A stretch of DNA of 64,000 bases from Ensifer adhaerens (GCF_002940685.1 NZ_PNFP01000005.1:310001-374000), one strand, 5' to 3'. Numbered from the stretch's first letter, positions 1-8,029 are shown. Made by a program: numbers and translations. Notes: generated by a model not told the origin, from the sequence alone.

Positions 1-477
1 CGCTTGCGCACCGCAATCGGGGTTCTCGCCATCGATGCCGTCGACGAGATCGAGCAGGGCGCGATCATCGACAGCGACGCCCACAAGGCCGGCTTTGCCG
101 ATCTCGGCGATCTCTTGAAAGAGCTTGCCGCTCGCCCGGAAGGGCGCTGCTATCGCATCGCCTTCCACCGGATCGGCGACGATCCACGCATCGCCCTGCG
201 CCAAGCGGCAGACCTCGACCGTGAAGGGCGGGCAGAGATCGGTCGCAAGCTCGCTCGTTTCGACCACAGCGCCGGCCTGGCCTGGACCGGTCCGGTGCTG
301 CGGCTGATCGCCGCCCGCGACGGAACGACGGCGGCGGAGTTGAGTGCCGCCATCGGCATGGAAAAACTGAAACTCAAGGCACTGATCCGCAAATTGAAGG
401 AGCTCGGCCTGACCGAAAGCCTTGAGGTCGGCTACCGCCTGTCCGGGCGCGGGCGCGCCTATCTCGACGGCGAATAG
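1..477 (+). CDS. ASCH-like protein with C-terminal winged helix, 5' end outside window
   Basis: The reading frame is open to the left edge, so the N-terminus is missing. The visible part starts inside what looks like an ASCH/PUA-like fold (TAIGVLAIDAVDEIEQG, then a DLGDLLKEL helix and a YRIAFHRIGDD strand). It ends in a winged-helix-like segment (TAAELSAAIGMEKLKLKALIRKL) followed by GYRLSGRGRAYLDG. ASCH domains are thought to bind RNA or modified nucleotides. A DNA- or RNA-binding role is inference, and I know of no characterised member with this arrangement. It ends 131 bases before the next gene, which is on the same strand. Confidence 0.7.
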   Translation, partial: RLRTAIGVLAIDAVDEIEQGAIIDSDAHKAGFADLGDLLKELAARPEGRCYRIAFHRIGDDPRIALRQAADLDREGRAEIGRKLARFDHSAGLAWTGPVLRLIAARDGTTAAELSAAIGMEKLKLKALIRKLKELGLTESLEVGYRLSGRGRAYLDGE

Positions 478-608
478 CCGGCAGGAGAAAGTGGACGGTG
501 GCGAGGGACACCGTCGGTCAAACCTCCCAATCCCGATCGCCGCTGTTGCACCGCCGATAGAGGTGTGAGACGACTTGCCACCCCATCAGGCAAGGCGAGG
601 AGACAGGC

Positions 609-1016
609 ATGATCGGCTACACCATGGTCGGGACGACGGACCTGAGGCGAGCGGAGCGCTTCTACGATCCGGTGATGGCGCTGATCGGCCAGGAGCGCTG
701 CTATTGCGACGAGCAGGTTTCGTCCTGGGGCCGAAAGCACGACGGCACGGCGCCGCGTTTCTTTGCGTGCCACCCGTTCGATGGAAAACCCGCCTCCATC
801 GGTAACGGCGCCATGACCGCCTTCCTGGTGGATAGCGCCGAGGTCATCGATCGCGTGTTCGAGACCGCCATGGCGCGCGGCGGCAGCGAAGAGGGAAAAC
901 CGGGCTTCCGCCCGCAATATGGCGAAGGTTTCTACGCTGCCTATGTGCGCGACCCCGACGGCAACAAGCTTGCCTTCGTCTGCTACGACGCCCGCAAGGC
1001 CGGGAGCACGTCCTGA
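609..1016 (+). CDS. VOC-family (glyoxalase/bleomycin-resistance fold) protein
   Basis: A 135-residue single-domain vicinal-oxygen-chelate protein. The N-terminus (MIGYTMVGTTDLRRAERFYD) is the usual first beta-alpha unit, and the C-terminus carries YAAYVRDPDGNKLAFVCYD, the family's last strand with the metal-ligand region. Such proteins include lactoylglutathione lyase-like enzymes, dioxygenases and drug-binding proteins; the substrate cannot be read from the sequence. A clear ribosome site (GAGGAGACAGGC) sets the start. It converges on the LysE gene with only six bases between the two stops. Confidence 0.85.
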   Translation: MIGYTMVGTTDLRRAERFYDPVMALIGQERCYCDEQVSSWGRKHDGTAPRFFACHPFDGKPASIGNGAMTAFLVDSAEVIDRVFETAMARGGSEEGKPGFRPQYGEGFYAAYVRDPDGNKLAFVCYDARKAGSTS

Positions 1017-1022
1017 CCGGTC

Positions 1023-1649
1023 CTAGCGGCGCGTCGACCAGCCAAACCAGATCGCCACGGCCGCGAGCATCAGTGCCAGCACGCGCCGCACCAGCCGTTC
1101 GCGCGCCGGCGAGTTGAGGACCGGCTCCAGCGTCCCGGCCAGAAGCACGATCGCGGCATGCACCGCGGTCGCGACGCCCACATAGAGTGCGGCAAGCGTC
1201 AGGTTCTGCGGCAGCAGCGGCCGGGTATCGTCGACGAAGGTCGGAAGCACCGTGACGAAGAACAGCGCCGCCTTCGGATTGAGCAGATTGGTGATCAGGC
1301 CGCGCCGGAAATAGAAGGTTGCGGGCTTGCCGCTCGGCCCCGCCTCCTCGCCGTCGCCATTCCAGGCCTCGAAGGCGAGATAGAGCAGGAAGCCGACGCC
1401 GGCCCAGCGAAGCGCCCCATAGAGCATGTCCGACTGGCCGACGAACTCGGCAACGCCGAAGGAGGCGGCAAGACCCACGAGCGCGAGGCCGAGCGCCACG
1501 CCGGCAACGGTCGCCATGCCCGGCCGGCGCCCCTCCGAGGCAGCAACCATGGCGAGGTAGGCCATGTTCGGCCCTGGCGTCAGTTCGATGATGAAGGATG
1601 TCAAGAGAAAGGGCAGCAGGGTCGCTACCCCGAAAATGAACGGATCCAT
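1023..1649 (-). CDS. LysE/RhtB-family amino-acid exporter
   Basis: A 208-residue inner-membrane protein with about six hydrophobic segments. The first segment ends in the family signature ELTPGPNMAYLAMVAASEG, followed by GMATVAGVALGLALVG. A second hallmark is LITNLLNPKAALFFVTVLPTFV. The family exports amino acids or related metabolites by proton antiport; the substrate is unknown here. I chose the start MDPFIFGV because it begins right before the first membrane helix; two in-frame upstream methionines would add a basic, non-conserved tail. The ribosome site is weak. Two competing GC-rich hairpins lie just upstream (1765-1819). Confidence 0.88.
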   Translation of the reverse strand: MDPFIFGVATLLPFLLTSFIIELTPGPNMAYLAMVAASEGRRPGMATVAGVALGLALVGLAASFGVAEFVGQSDMLYGALRWAGVGFLLYLAFEAWNGDGEEAGPSGKPATFYFRRGLITNLLNPKAALFFVTVLPTFVDDTRPLLPQNLTLAALYVGVATAVHAAIVLLAGTLEPVLNSPARERLVRRVLALMLAAVAIWFGWSTRR

Positions 1650-1764
1650 GCGCGAGATTTCCATCCGCTTGCAACAAGGCCTTGCCCGCAAGCACAGGTC
1701 AGCGCGGCGATGTTGTCAAGCGAGACCGGTGATCCGGGAGGAGATCCTCCGCTGATGGGCGCAA

Positions 1765-1819
1765 CCGCCCCCTCCCCGGCCGGTTCGCCTGGAGAGGGGG
1801 CGGCGAAAAATCCGCCCCC
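1765..1819 (-). repeat. Overlapping GC-rich inverted repeats between acetyltransferase and LysE gene
   Basis: Two perfect stems share one arm: 1765-1774 pairs with 1794-1803 (CCGCCCCCTC/GAGGGGGCGG), and 1796-1803 pairs with 1812-1819 (GGGGGCGG/CCGCCCCC, 8-base loop containing AAAAAT). They cannot form together. They lie after the acetyltransferase stop and upstream of the LysE start, so they could be a terminator/attenuator or an intergenic palindromic repeat. Confidence 0.5.
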
Positions 1820-1841
1820 GCAGGGTTGGAGGCGGAAAGCG

Positions 1842-2432
1842 TCAGGCCGCCCGGCGAACCGGCGGCATCGCAAGCTTGCGACCGCTGGCGACGATCAGGC
1901 CGGCCGCACCTTCGAGCCAGTTGTCCTTGAGTTCGAGCGCCAGGAAGCGGTCGCGCTCGAACGGGCCCGGCATGACAAGGTGCTGGGTGCGGCTGGCGAA
2001 AAAGCCGAAGCGTTCGTAATAGGCAGCGTCGCCGACGAGCAGGATGGCGCCATGGCCGCGGTTCTTGGCCGCCTCGATCGCCGCCCGCATCAGCATGCCG
2101 CCGATGCCCTTGCCCTCGTGGCCCGGGTCTACGGCGAGCGGGCCGAGCAAAAGCGCCGGCACGGCATGGCCCTCGCGGCTGACGCCGGCCTCGACGTTCC
2201 AGAGCCGAACCGTGCCGATCACATGACCGTCGATATCGCGGGCGACGAAGGCAAGGCCTTCGGCCGGCAGCCGGCCGCTGCGCAGCTTCTCCGAGGACTT
2301 GCGGCGGCGCTCAGGCCCCATGGCACGGTCGAGCAGGTTTTCACGGGCGACGACGTCACCCGGATTTTCGGCATCGATTACAAATGTGGTGGGCGCGAAG
2401 AATGCGCGCAGGGCGTCAACAACAGCGGCCAT
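1842..2432 (-). CDS. GNAT-family N-acetyltransferase (YhbS-like)
   Basis: A 196-residue acetyltransferase of the GNAT fold. LLGPLAVDPGHEGKGIGGML is the strand-4 plus acetyl-CoA pyrophosphate loop (Q/R-x-x-G-x-G/A type), and VGDAAYYERFGF is the C-terminal strand and turn typical of the YhbS/COG3153 group. It would move an acetyl group from acetyl-CoA to an amine of a small molecule or protein. The target is unknown. The start has a good ribosome site (GGGAGG). It is on the same strand as the decarboxylase gene, whose 3' end is 88 bases upstream. Confidence 0.85.
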   Translation of the reverse strand: MAAVVDALRAFFAPTTFVIDAENPGDVVARENLLDRAMGPERRRKSSEKLRSGRLPAEGLAFVARDIDGHVIGTVRLWNVEAGVSREGHAVPALLLGPLAVDPGHEGKGIGGMLMRAAIEAAKNRGHGAILLVGDAAYYERFGFFASRTQHLVMPGPFERDRFLALELKDNWLEGAAGLIVASGRKLAMPPVRRAA

Positions 2433-2490
2433 CGGGGCCTCCCGTCATCAAAACCGCTTCAGGCGGACCGAACGAAAATTGTGAAGTGGC

Positions 2491-2512
2491 GCTCCCGTTT
2501 GAGGACGGGAGC
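2491..2512 (-). terminator. Hairpin after decarboxylase gene
   Basis: Perfect 8-bp stem GCTCCCGT/ACGGGAGC with a 6-base loop, just after the decarboxylase stop. The T-tract on the minus strand is poor, so termination may be weak. Confidence 0.5.
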
Positions 2513-2520
2513 AGGCCGGA

Positions 2521-3654
2521 TCAGATCACATAGGCCTTCAGCGGCTCGAAGCCGTTGAAGGCGACGGCCGAGTAGGTCGTCGTGTAGGCGCCGGTGCCTT
2601 CGATCAGAACCTCGTCGCCGATCGAGAGCGTGATCGGCAGCGGATACATGTTCTTCTCGTAGAGCACGTCGGCCGAATCGCAGGTCGGGCCGGCGAGCAC
2701 GCAAGGCTCCATCTCGTCGGCGTCGCGCGCCGTGCGGATCGGGTAGCGGATCGCCTCGTCCATGGTTTCGGCGAGACCGCCGAACTTGCCGATATCGAGG
2801 AAAACCCAGCGATGGGCGTCGTTGTCCGACTTCTTCGACACGAGCACCACTTCAGCCTTGATCACGCCGGCATTGCCGACCATGCCACGACCCGGCTCGA
2901 TGATGGTCTCCGGGATGTTGTTGCCGAAGTGCTTCTTCAAGGCACCGAAGATCGCCTGGCCGTAGGCTTCGGCCGTCGGCACGTCCTTCAGGTACTTCGT
3001 CGGGAAGCCGCCGCCCATGTTGACCATCTTCAGCTCGATGCCACGCTTGGCAAGCTGAACGAAGACGCGCTTGGCATCGGCGAGAGCCGCATCCCAGGCG
3101 TCGAGCTTCGTCATCTGCGAGCCGACATGGAACGAGACGCCGTAGGAGGTAAGGCCATGCTGGTGGGCGTAGACGAGCACGTCGACGGCCATCTGCGGCA
3201 CGCAGCCGAACTTGCGCGACAGCGGCCATTCGGCGCCTTCGCCATCGGTGAGCACGCGGCAGAACACGCGAGCGCCGGGGGCCGCACGGGCGACCTTCTC
3301 GACTTCCTCGTGGCTGTCGACCGCAAACAGATTGACCCCCAGCGCAAAGGCGCGCGCGATGTCGCGTTCCTTCTTGATGGTGTTGCCATAGGAAATGCGG
3401 CTCGGGGTCGCACCGGCGTCGAGCGCCATTTCGATTTCAGCGACGGACGCGCAATCGAAGGACGAGCCGAGACCGGCGAGAAGGCGCAGGACTTCCGGCG
3501 CCGGGTTGGCCTTGACGGCATAATAGATCGAGCTGTCGGGCAGCGCGTGGCGGAAGGCCTTGAAATTGTCGCGCACGACGTCGAGGTCGACAACGAGGCA
3601 CGGGCCGTCGGGTCGTCGGGTGTTGAGAAAGTCGATGATGCGAGCCGTGGTCAT
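2521..3654 (-). CDS. Ornithine/lysine decarboxylase, alanine-racemase fold
   Basis: A PLP-dependent group IV decarboxylase of 377 residues, making putrescine from ornithine (often also cadaverine from lysine) for polyamine synthesis in the cytoplasm. Visible motifs: the PLP lysine in YYAVKANP, the glycine-rich phosphate loop MGGGFP, EPGRGMVGNAG, and the second active-site cysteine in GPTCDSADVLYE. The length fits bacterial Odc2-type enzymes. Two ATGs lie six bases apart at the start; the inner one is preferred because the AGGGGA ribosome site sits about 9 bases before it. It is preceded by a roughly 400-base leader with strong RNA-structure potential. I recall a functional homologue in S. meliloti (LODC/ODC2). 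Confidence 0.93.
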   Translation of the reverse strand: MTTARIIDFLNTRRPDGPCLVVDLDVVRDNFKAFRHALPDSSIYYAVKANPAPEVLRLLAGLGSSFDCASVAEIEMALDAGATPSRISYGNTIKKERDIARAFALGVNLFAVDSHEEVEKVARAAPGARVFCRVLTDGEGAEWPLSRKFGCVPQMAVDVLVYAHQHGLTSYGVSFHVGSQMTKLDAWDAALADAKRVFVQLAKRGIELKMVNMGGGFPTKYLKDVPTAEAYGQAIFGALKKHFGNNIPETIIEPGRGMVGNAGVIKAEVVLVSKKSDNDAHRWVFLDIGKFGGLAETMDEAIRYPIRTARDADEMEPCVLAGPTCDSADVLYEKNMYPLPITLSIGDEVLIEGTGAYTTTYSAVAFNGFEPLKAYVI

Positions 3655-4057
3655 GGCCATATTCCCCTGATCCAAGATGCTCCGCTTTCGCGGAGGACAA
3701 AGGGCATACGCGCACATGCTCTGGAACCAGCCGGTGGAGACCCCGGAACCATGCATGCGCTCGATGCGCGAACGGTGAATCAAAGCCCGCCTAGGCTTCA
3801 ATTCGGCTTTGTCTGCCATGGATTGGAGGGAATAACCCAACCGCACTTCCGGCAATGAAGGTGTGCCTCTTCAGTAACCCCGGCTGTTGGAAAGCCGGCA
3901 GACACCAGAAAGGCCCGCACCGTCGTTGCTTCAAGATGTCCTCGCATTTCCCGGTTGGCCGGAATAGCGACTGGAGGGGTTAGTTCCAGGTACCTTACCG
4001 ATACCCTCACCTAATCGAGGGTCGGCGGACACCCACAGGCACGTGCGACTTTGGGCA
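3655..4057 (-). promoter_or_regulatory. Long structured 5' leader of the ornithine decarboxylase gene (candidate speF-type leader RNA)
   Basis: About 400 bases separate the predicted transcript start from the decarboxylase ATG with no convincing gene in between. The proximal part contains a perfect stem with a GNRA loop (CTCCGC-GAAA-GCGGAG, 3680-3695) 20-35 bases before the start codon, and more pairing segments lie upstream. A conserved leader called the speF motif is known upstream of alphaproteobacterial ornithine decarboxylase genes (Rfam speF leader; Corbino and colleagues). Position, strand and length agree with that motif. I could not compare this sequence with the covariance model, so the family assignment is inference. 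Confidence 0.55.
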
Positions 4058-4063
4058 AGGGCG

Positions 4064-4092
4064 TAGGTAAGAAAAAAGCCTGTCGTAATCAA
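4064..4092 (-). promoter_or_regulatory. Candidate sigma-70 promoter of the decarboxylase leader
   Basis: On the minus strand, TTGATT (4092-4087) is followed by a 17-base spacer and TACCTA (4069-4064). This gives a transcript start near 4057. The rest of the gap up to the LysR gene (4093-4356) shows only T-runs and no gene. Confidence 0.4.
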
Positions 4093-4356
4093 GAGTTTTT
4101 TCGCGCCGGCAGTTGAATTTTTTTCCAGGCGGGCAAAACTGTCGGCGTTCACAAATCCTGAACGACAAGGACCGCATCGGTCACCGTGATAAGGCATTGA
4201 AAGAACGCTATTATTTCGGGAATCCTGCGCGGACAGCCAGAGGCCGGCGCGATGACGCAAGCGACGGACAATTTGCCGTCGGCATCATCGAGGCGGAAAC
4301 AGGCCTTCGCCGGCGAATCGGCGAAGCGCGATTGAGAGCACGAAAGAAAGACCGCC

Positions 4357-5250
4357 ATGGACACACTCACCCGCATCCGCGCCTTTATCGATGTCGTGGA
4401 CGCCGAGGGGTTCTCGGCCGCCGCAAGGCGCGTCGGCAAGTCGAAGGCACTGCTTTCGAAATATGTGCGCGAGCTGGAGGACGAGCTCGGCGCGCTGCTC
4501 CTCAACCGCACGACACGGCAGTTCTCGCTCACCGAAGCCGGCCACACCTATTATCGCACCGCGTCGGAAATCCTGAAGGAGATCGACAATCTCGCCGACC
4601 TGGTGCGCGCCAACAATTCCGACCTGAAGGGACGGCTGCGCATCACCGCGCCGCGCACCTTCGTCGATGCCGAGATCGGCCAGTCGCTGGTCGACTTCGG
4701 CAAGCAGCATCCCGAACTCTCGCTTGAGATCATCTCCGACGACCGCTTCGTCGATCTCGTCGAGGAAGGCTTCGACGTCGCGATCCGCATTACCCGGCTG
4801 GAAGATTCCACCCTGATCGCCCGCAAGCTCGACGACTTCCAGGTGCTGATCTGTGCCGCGCCCGAGTTTCTGGAAAAGGCCGGCCCGATCGACCACCCGA
4901 CAGACCTGGCGAAAATCCCCTGCATCCTCGACACCAATGGCCGTTCCTATTCCAACTGGCGGTTCGTCGAGCCCGACGGTTCGGCCTTCACCGTACCGGT
5001 CAGCGGCCCGATCGAGGTCAACAGCCCGCTTGCGGCCTTGAGGGCCGCGGTTTCCGGCATCGGTGTCTCGATCATTCCGGATTTCATCGCCCGCCCGAAG
5101 ATTGCGACCGGCGAACTCGTGACGCTGTTCGACGATTTTCTGCCGCGCGACCGCGGCATCTATGCGATCTATCCGCACCGCCGCTATCTGCCGGCCAAGG
5201 TCAGGACCCTCGTCGATTTCCTGCACGCCTGGTTCCGCAGGCCCCGCTGA
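4357..5250 (+). CDS. LysR-family transcriptional regulator
   Basis: A 297-residue LysR-type regulator. The N-terminal helix-turn-helix is clear (RIRAFIDVVDAEGFSAAARR, then GKSKALLSKYVRELE and LLNRTTRQFSLTEAG). The effector-binding domain begins near residue 90 (GRLRITAPRTFVDAEIG) and has the usual two-lobe pattern through FDVAIRITRLEDSTLIARKL. Family members act as tetramers that respond to a small-molecule inducer. The target is not obvious: the upstream neighbour is the divergent decarboxylase, 700 bases away, and the downstream genes are a nickel/cobalt pair 100 bases away. The effector domain resembles the CrgA/DsdC-like subgroup. Confidence 0.92.
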   Translation: MDTLTRIRAFIDVVDAEGFSAAARRVGKSKALLSKYVRELEDELGALLLNRTTRQFSLTEAGHTYYRTASEILKEIDNLADLVRANNSDLKGRLRITAPRTFVDAEIGQSLVDFGKQHPELSLEIISDDRFVDLVEEGFDVAIRITRLEDSTLIARKLDDFQVLICAAPEFLEKAGPIDHPTDLAKIPCILDTNGRSYSNWRFVEPDGSAFTVPVSGPIEVNSPLAALRAAVSGIGVSIIPDFIARPKIATGELVTLFDDFLPRDRGIYAIYPHRRYLPAKVRTLVDFLHAWFRRPR

Positions 5251-5287
5251 GCGGGAGCGAGCGCCGCAAAGTCCCAATTCCGTCCCA

Positions 5288-5308
5288 TTTCCGGTACATT
5301 CCCGGAAA
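5288..5308. promoter_or_regulatory. Inverted repeat upstream of the NicO pair
   Basis: Perfect 7-7-7 inverted repeat TTTCCGG-N7-CCGGAAA between the LysR stop and the DUF1007 start, 44 bases before the ATG. It has no following T-run, so an operator is more likely than a terminator. The binding protein is unknown. Confidence 0.4.
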
Positions 5309-5351
5309 CGAATCGCGGAGCGATTGCTCCAGCCGAAAGGATTGCCGCCAC

Positions 5352-5996
5352 ATGAGAACCAAACACCTCGTCATGGCCGGCCTTGCCACCTTGGCTGCGC
5401 CGACCCTGGCCTTTGCCCATCCGCATATCTTTGCGGAAGCGCGTCTCGAGGTGGTCTCCGACGACAAGGACGAGATCAGCGAACTCCGGAACGTCTGGCG
5501 CTTCGACGAACTGTTCTCCTCCAGCGTCGTGCTCGATTTCGACAAGAACTCGAATGCGACGCTCGATCCGGACGAACTGGCGGAAGTCGGCCAGACCGTG
5601 ATGGAGTCCTTGTCTGAGTACAATTACTACACGACGATCCTCGACAACGGCAAAACCATCAAGGTCAACAAGCCGGATCATATCACCGTCGACTACAAGG
5701 ACGGCCAGCTCCTGATGATGTTTGCGGTCAAGCCGGCCGAGCCGATGCCGCTCAAGGGCAAGCTCTCCTTCGGCGTCTACGATCCGACCATGTATACGGC
5801 GATGGATTTCGCCACCGATACCGACCTGACCGTCGTCGGCGACAAGATCAATGCCTGTGAACACAAGGTCGTCCGCCCCGATCCCGACGAAGTTCTCGCC
5901 GAGAACAAGGACACCCTGACCGATGCCTTCTGGAACGATCCGACGGGCACCGACATGTCGAAGCTCTTTGCAACCAGGATCGAGATCACATGCTGA
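5352..5996 (+). CDS. DUF1007 periplasmic protein, partner of a NicO metal transporter
   Basis: A 214-residue exported protein. Residues 1-22 form a signal peptide ending in AFA, followed directly by HPHIF, so the mature N-terminus is histidine-rich. It contains DFDKNSNATLDPDELAE, an EF-hand-like acidic loop. DUF1007 proteins are regularly encoded beside NicO/RcnA-type nickel-cobalt permeases and are presumed to be periplasmic metal-handling partners. Here the permease overlaps by 7 bases, which implies one transcript and coupled translation. The metal specificity is unknown, but the window's large cobalamin cluster makes cobalt attractive. Confidence 0.88.
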   Translation: MRTKHLVMAGLATLAAPTLAFAHPHIFAEARLEVVSDDKDEISELRNVWRFDELFSSSVVLDFDKNSNATLDPDELAEVGQTVMESLSEYNYYTTILDNGKTIKVNKPDHITVDYKDGQLLMMFAVKPAEPMPLKGKLSFGVYDPTMYTAMDFATDTDLTVVGDKINACEHKVVRPDPDEVLAENKDTLTDAFWNDPTGTDMSKLFATRIEITC

Positions 5997-7060
5997 ACAC
6001 TCGCGGGATCGGGCGTCTGGTCACGGCAGCGCTTGTCGTCACGGCGCTCTCGGCAACCTTCGCCGCGGCCCAGTCGCCGCTCGGCATCGGCACGGCCGAG
6101 CCCGCATTCAAGACGACCGGTTTTCTCGGCGGCTTCTTCGCCTGGGTCAATGTCGAGCAGCAGAGCTTCTACCGGCTGATGACCGGCGCGCTCAAAGGCA
6201 TGCGCGAGAACCCCTGGCAGCTCTGGTCGCTGGTCGGGCTTTCCTTCACCTATGGCGTGCTGCACGCCGCAGGCCCCGGCCATGGCAAGGCGGTGATCTC
6301 CTCCTACATGATCGCCAACGAGACCGAACTGAAGCGCGGCGTGCTGCTCTCCTTCCTGTCCTCACTCCTGCAGGGCGTGGTCGCGATCCTGTTGATCGGC
6401 GCCGTCTACCTCGTCCTGCGCGGCTCCTCGATCAGCATGACCAGCGCAACGCGCTGGCTGGAGATTGCAAGCTACGCGCTGATCGCCGCCTTCGGCGGCT
6501 GGCTGCTCCTGCGCAAGCTGCGCTCGATGCTGCGACCGGTTGCCGTGGCCGCCGTTGCCGGCGGCGGGCACGTCCAGCTCGCGCCGGATCACCATCATCA
6601 TCGCCACGATGACAGCCATCACCACCATCACCACGGACACGAACACGGCGGGCACCATGGGCACAGCCATGGCCCAGGCGAAGTTTGCGCAAGCTGCGGC
6701 CATGCGCACGCGCCCGATCCGTCGATGCTGAAGGGGGACCGTTTTGCGCTCAGGGAAGCGTGGTCGGCGGTCATCGCCGTCGGCCTTCGCCCCTGCTCCG
6801 GCGCACTCATCGTGCTGTCCTTCGCGCTGCTGAACGGGCTTTACCTCGGCGGCGTGCTCTCGGTCCTTGCCATGTCGATCGGTACGGCGATCACCGTCTC
6901 GATCCTCGCCACAATGGCGGTCACCGCCAAGAGCGTTGCGCTGCGCTATGCGTCGAGTAACTCTGCGGCGACCCGAATCTCGAATGGCATCGAGATCGCC
7001 GGTGCGGCCCTGGTTCTGTTGCTGGGATTGGTTCTGCTCGGCGCGGCGCTGCAGAGCTGA
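5990..7060 (+). CDS. NicO/RcnA-family nickel-cobalt transporter
   Basis: A 356-residue membrane protein with an N-terminal signal/anchor and two blocks of three hydrophobic segments. The family hallmark is YGVLHAAGPGHGKAVISSY near residue 85, matched by VGLRPCSGALIVLSFALL in the second half (HX4-6D/RPCSG-type motifs). Between them, about residues 199-243, is a cytoplasmic or periplasmic loop with some 20 histidines plus a CASCGHAH motif, suited to binding several divalent ions. NicO proteins move Ni2+ or Co2+; some export (RcnA), others work with DUF1007 in uptake. It overlaps the DUF1007 gene by 7 bases. Confidence 0.9.
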   Translation: MLNTRGIGRLVTAALVVTALSATFAAAQSPLGIGTAEPAFKTTGFLGGFFAWVNVEQQSFYRLMTGALKGMRENPWQLWSLVGLSFTYGVLHAAGPGHGKAVISSYMIANETELKRGVLLSFLSSLLQGVVAILLIGAVYLVLRGSSISMTSATRWLEIASYALIAAFGGWLLLRKLRSMLRPVAVAAVAGGGHVQLAPDHHHHRHDDSHHHHHHGHEHGGHHGHSHGPGEVCASCGHAHAPDPSMLKGDRFALREAWSAVIAVGLRPCSGALIVLSFALLNGLYLGGVLSVLAMSIGTAITVSILATMAVTAKSVALRYASSNSAATRISNGIEIAGAALVLLLGLVLLGAALQS

Positions 7061-7085
7061 TGCCTGCCGCGCCGGCGCCTGACCG

Positions 7086-7292
7086 TCAGAGCCCGCGCTT
7101 GCGCTGATAGCGGGCGCGCAGCCAGAAGAGCAGGAAGAAGCCGAGCACGAAGATCACGCCGAACGCGGCGGCAAGCCAGGGCGAGATGTCGCCGAGCTTG
7201 AGCATGATCGACGGCAGCACGAAGAAGCCGAGGCCGGCGACGACGAGAATGATCGCAGCGGCGATCGCCGGTGACTTTTCCTTGTTCTGCAT
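7086..7292 (-). CDS. Small two-helix membrane protein
   Basis: A 68-residue protein with two hydrophobic stretches (AIAAAIILVVAGLGFFVLP and WLAAAFGVIFVLGFFLLFWL) and a basic C-terminus (RARYQRKRGL), predicting both ends in the cytoplasm. I do not recognise a characterised family; similar short proteins occur as hypotheticals in rhizobia. The ATG has a fair ribosome site (GGGAAGTC). It is convergent with the NicO gene, 25 bases apart, and follows an acetyltransferase gene on the same strand by 41 bases, so the two may be co-transcribed. Confidence 0.7.
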   Translation of the reverse strand: MQNKEKSPAIAAAIILVVAGLGFFVLPSIMLKLGDISPWLAAAFGVIFVLGFFLLFWLRARYQRKRGL

Positions 7293-7333
7293 GACTTCCC
7301 TGCTGTTGTCTGCTTGGGCGTGGCGTCCGGCGC

Positions 7334-8029
7334 CTATTTCGACGCCCGCCGCTCCAACTCCGAACGTATATCTTCAAGCCGCCGCTTCTGGCGACCGTCT
7401 TCATCGAAATTATCAGCTGCGAGCCAGGTTTCGAATGCGGCATTGAGCAGCGGCCATTCGCTGTCGATCATCGAGAACCAGGCGGTGTCGCGATTGCCGC
7501 CCTTGGAAATCATGTGCTGGCGGAAGATGCCTTCGAAGGTAAAGCCGAGGCGCGCGGCGGTCTTGCGGCTCGCCATGTTCTCGCTGTGGCATTTCCATTC
7601 ATAGCGGCGATAGCCGAGATCCTCGAAGACGTGTTTCGCCATGAGGTAATGGACTTCGGTCGACAGCGGCGAGCGTGCCATGGCGGCGCCGTGCGCCACG
7701 GAGCCGACTTCCACGACGCCGTTGGCCGGATCGGCGCGCATATAATTGGCCATGCCGACGACGATGCCGGTCGCCTTGTCGCGGAAGACCTCAGTGACCC
7801 AGCCGGACTTTTCCTGGGCCGCCGTCAGCCAGGCATCGAAAGCCTCGATGTCCCTGAAATCCGGCTGCGTGAAATACTTCAGCAGCGGGTTGATCGCCAA
7901 TCCGCCGAGGCCGTCCCAGAGGTCCTGCAGATGCCGGTCGCGCTCATAGGCCTCGAGCTTGACGAAACGCCCTTCCAGCGCGACGCCCTTCGGCGCCGGG
8001 CACCCTTTCCAGTTCTTCAGATCCCGCAT
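7334..8029 (-). CDS. GNAT acetyltransferase of the RimJ/RimL type
   Basis: A 231-residue acetyltransferase. The N-terminus (GVALEGRFVKLEAYERDRHL) and the core (VVGMANYMRADPANGVVEVG, then STEVHYLMAKHVFEDLGYRR, WKCHSENMASRKTAARLGF, FEGIFRQHMI) are the RimJ/RimL COG1670 pattern, including the conserved N-x-x-S-x-x-A-A-x-x-L-G-F helix that closes the acetyl-CoA site. Relatives acetylate ribosomal proteins or small molecules; the target here is unknown. The start has an AGGAGCGG ribosome site. Confidence 0.9.
   Translation of the reverse strand: MRDLKNWKGCPAPKGVALEGRFVKLEAYERDRHLQDLWDGLGGLAINPLLKYFTQPDFRDIEAFDAWLTAAQEKSGWVTEVFRDKATGIVVGMANYMRADPANGVVEVGSVAHGAAMARSPLSTEVHYLMAKHVFEDLGYRRYEWKCHSENMASRKTAARLGFTFEGIFRQHMISKGGNRDTAWFSMIDSEWPLLNAAFETWLAADNFDEDGRQKRRLEDIRSELERRASK

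Noticed and set aside
2812-3858. 348-codon open frame on the plus strand
   Set aside because: Antisense to the ornithine decarboxylase, which has clear motifs in the other direction.
3931-4260. Short minus-strand frame upstream of the decarboxylase
   Set aside because: Poor composition and no ribosome site; the region is better explained as promoter and leader.
6580-6720. Histidine-codon run as a sequencing artefact or tag
   Set aside because: The frame continues without break into conserved membrane segments, and His-rich loops are normal in NicO/RcnA proteins.
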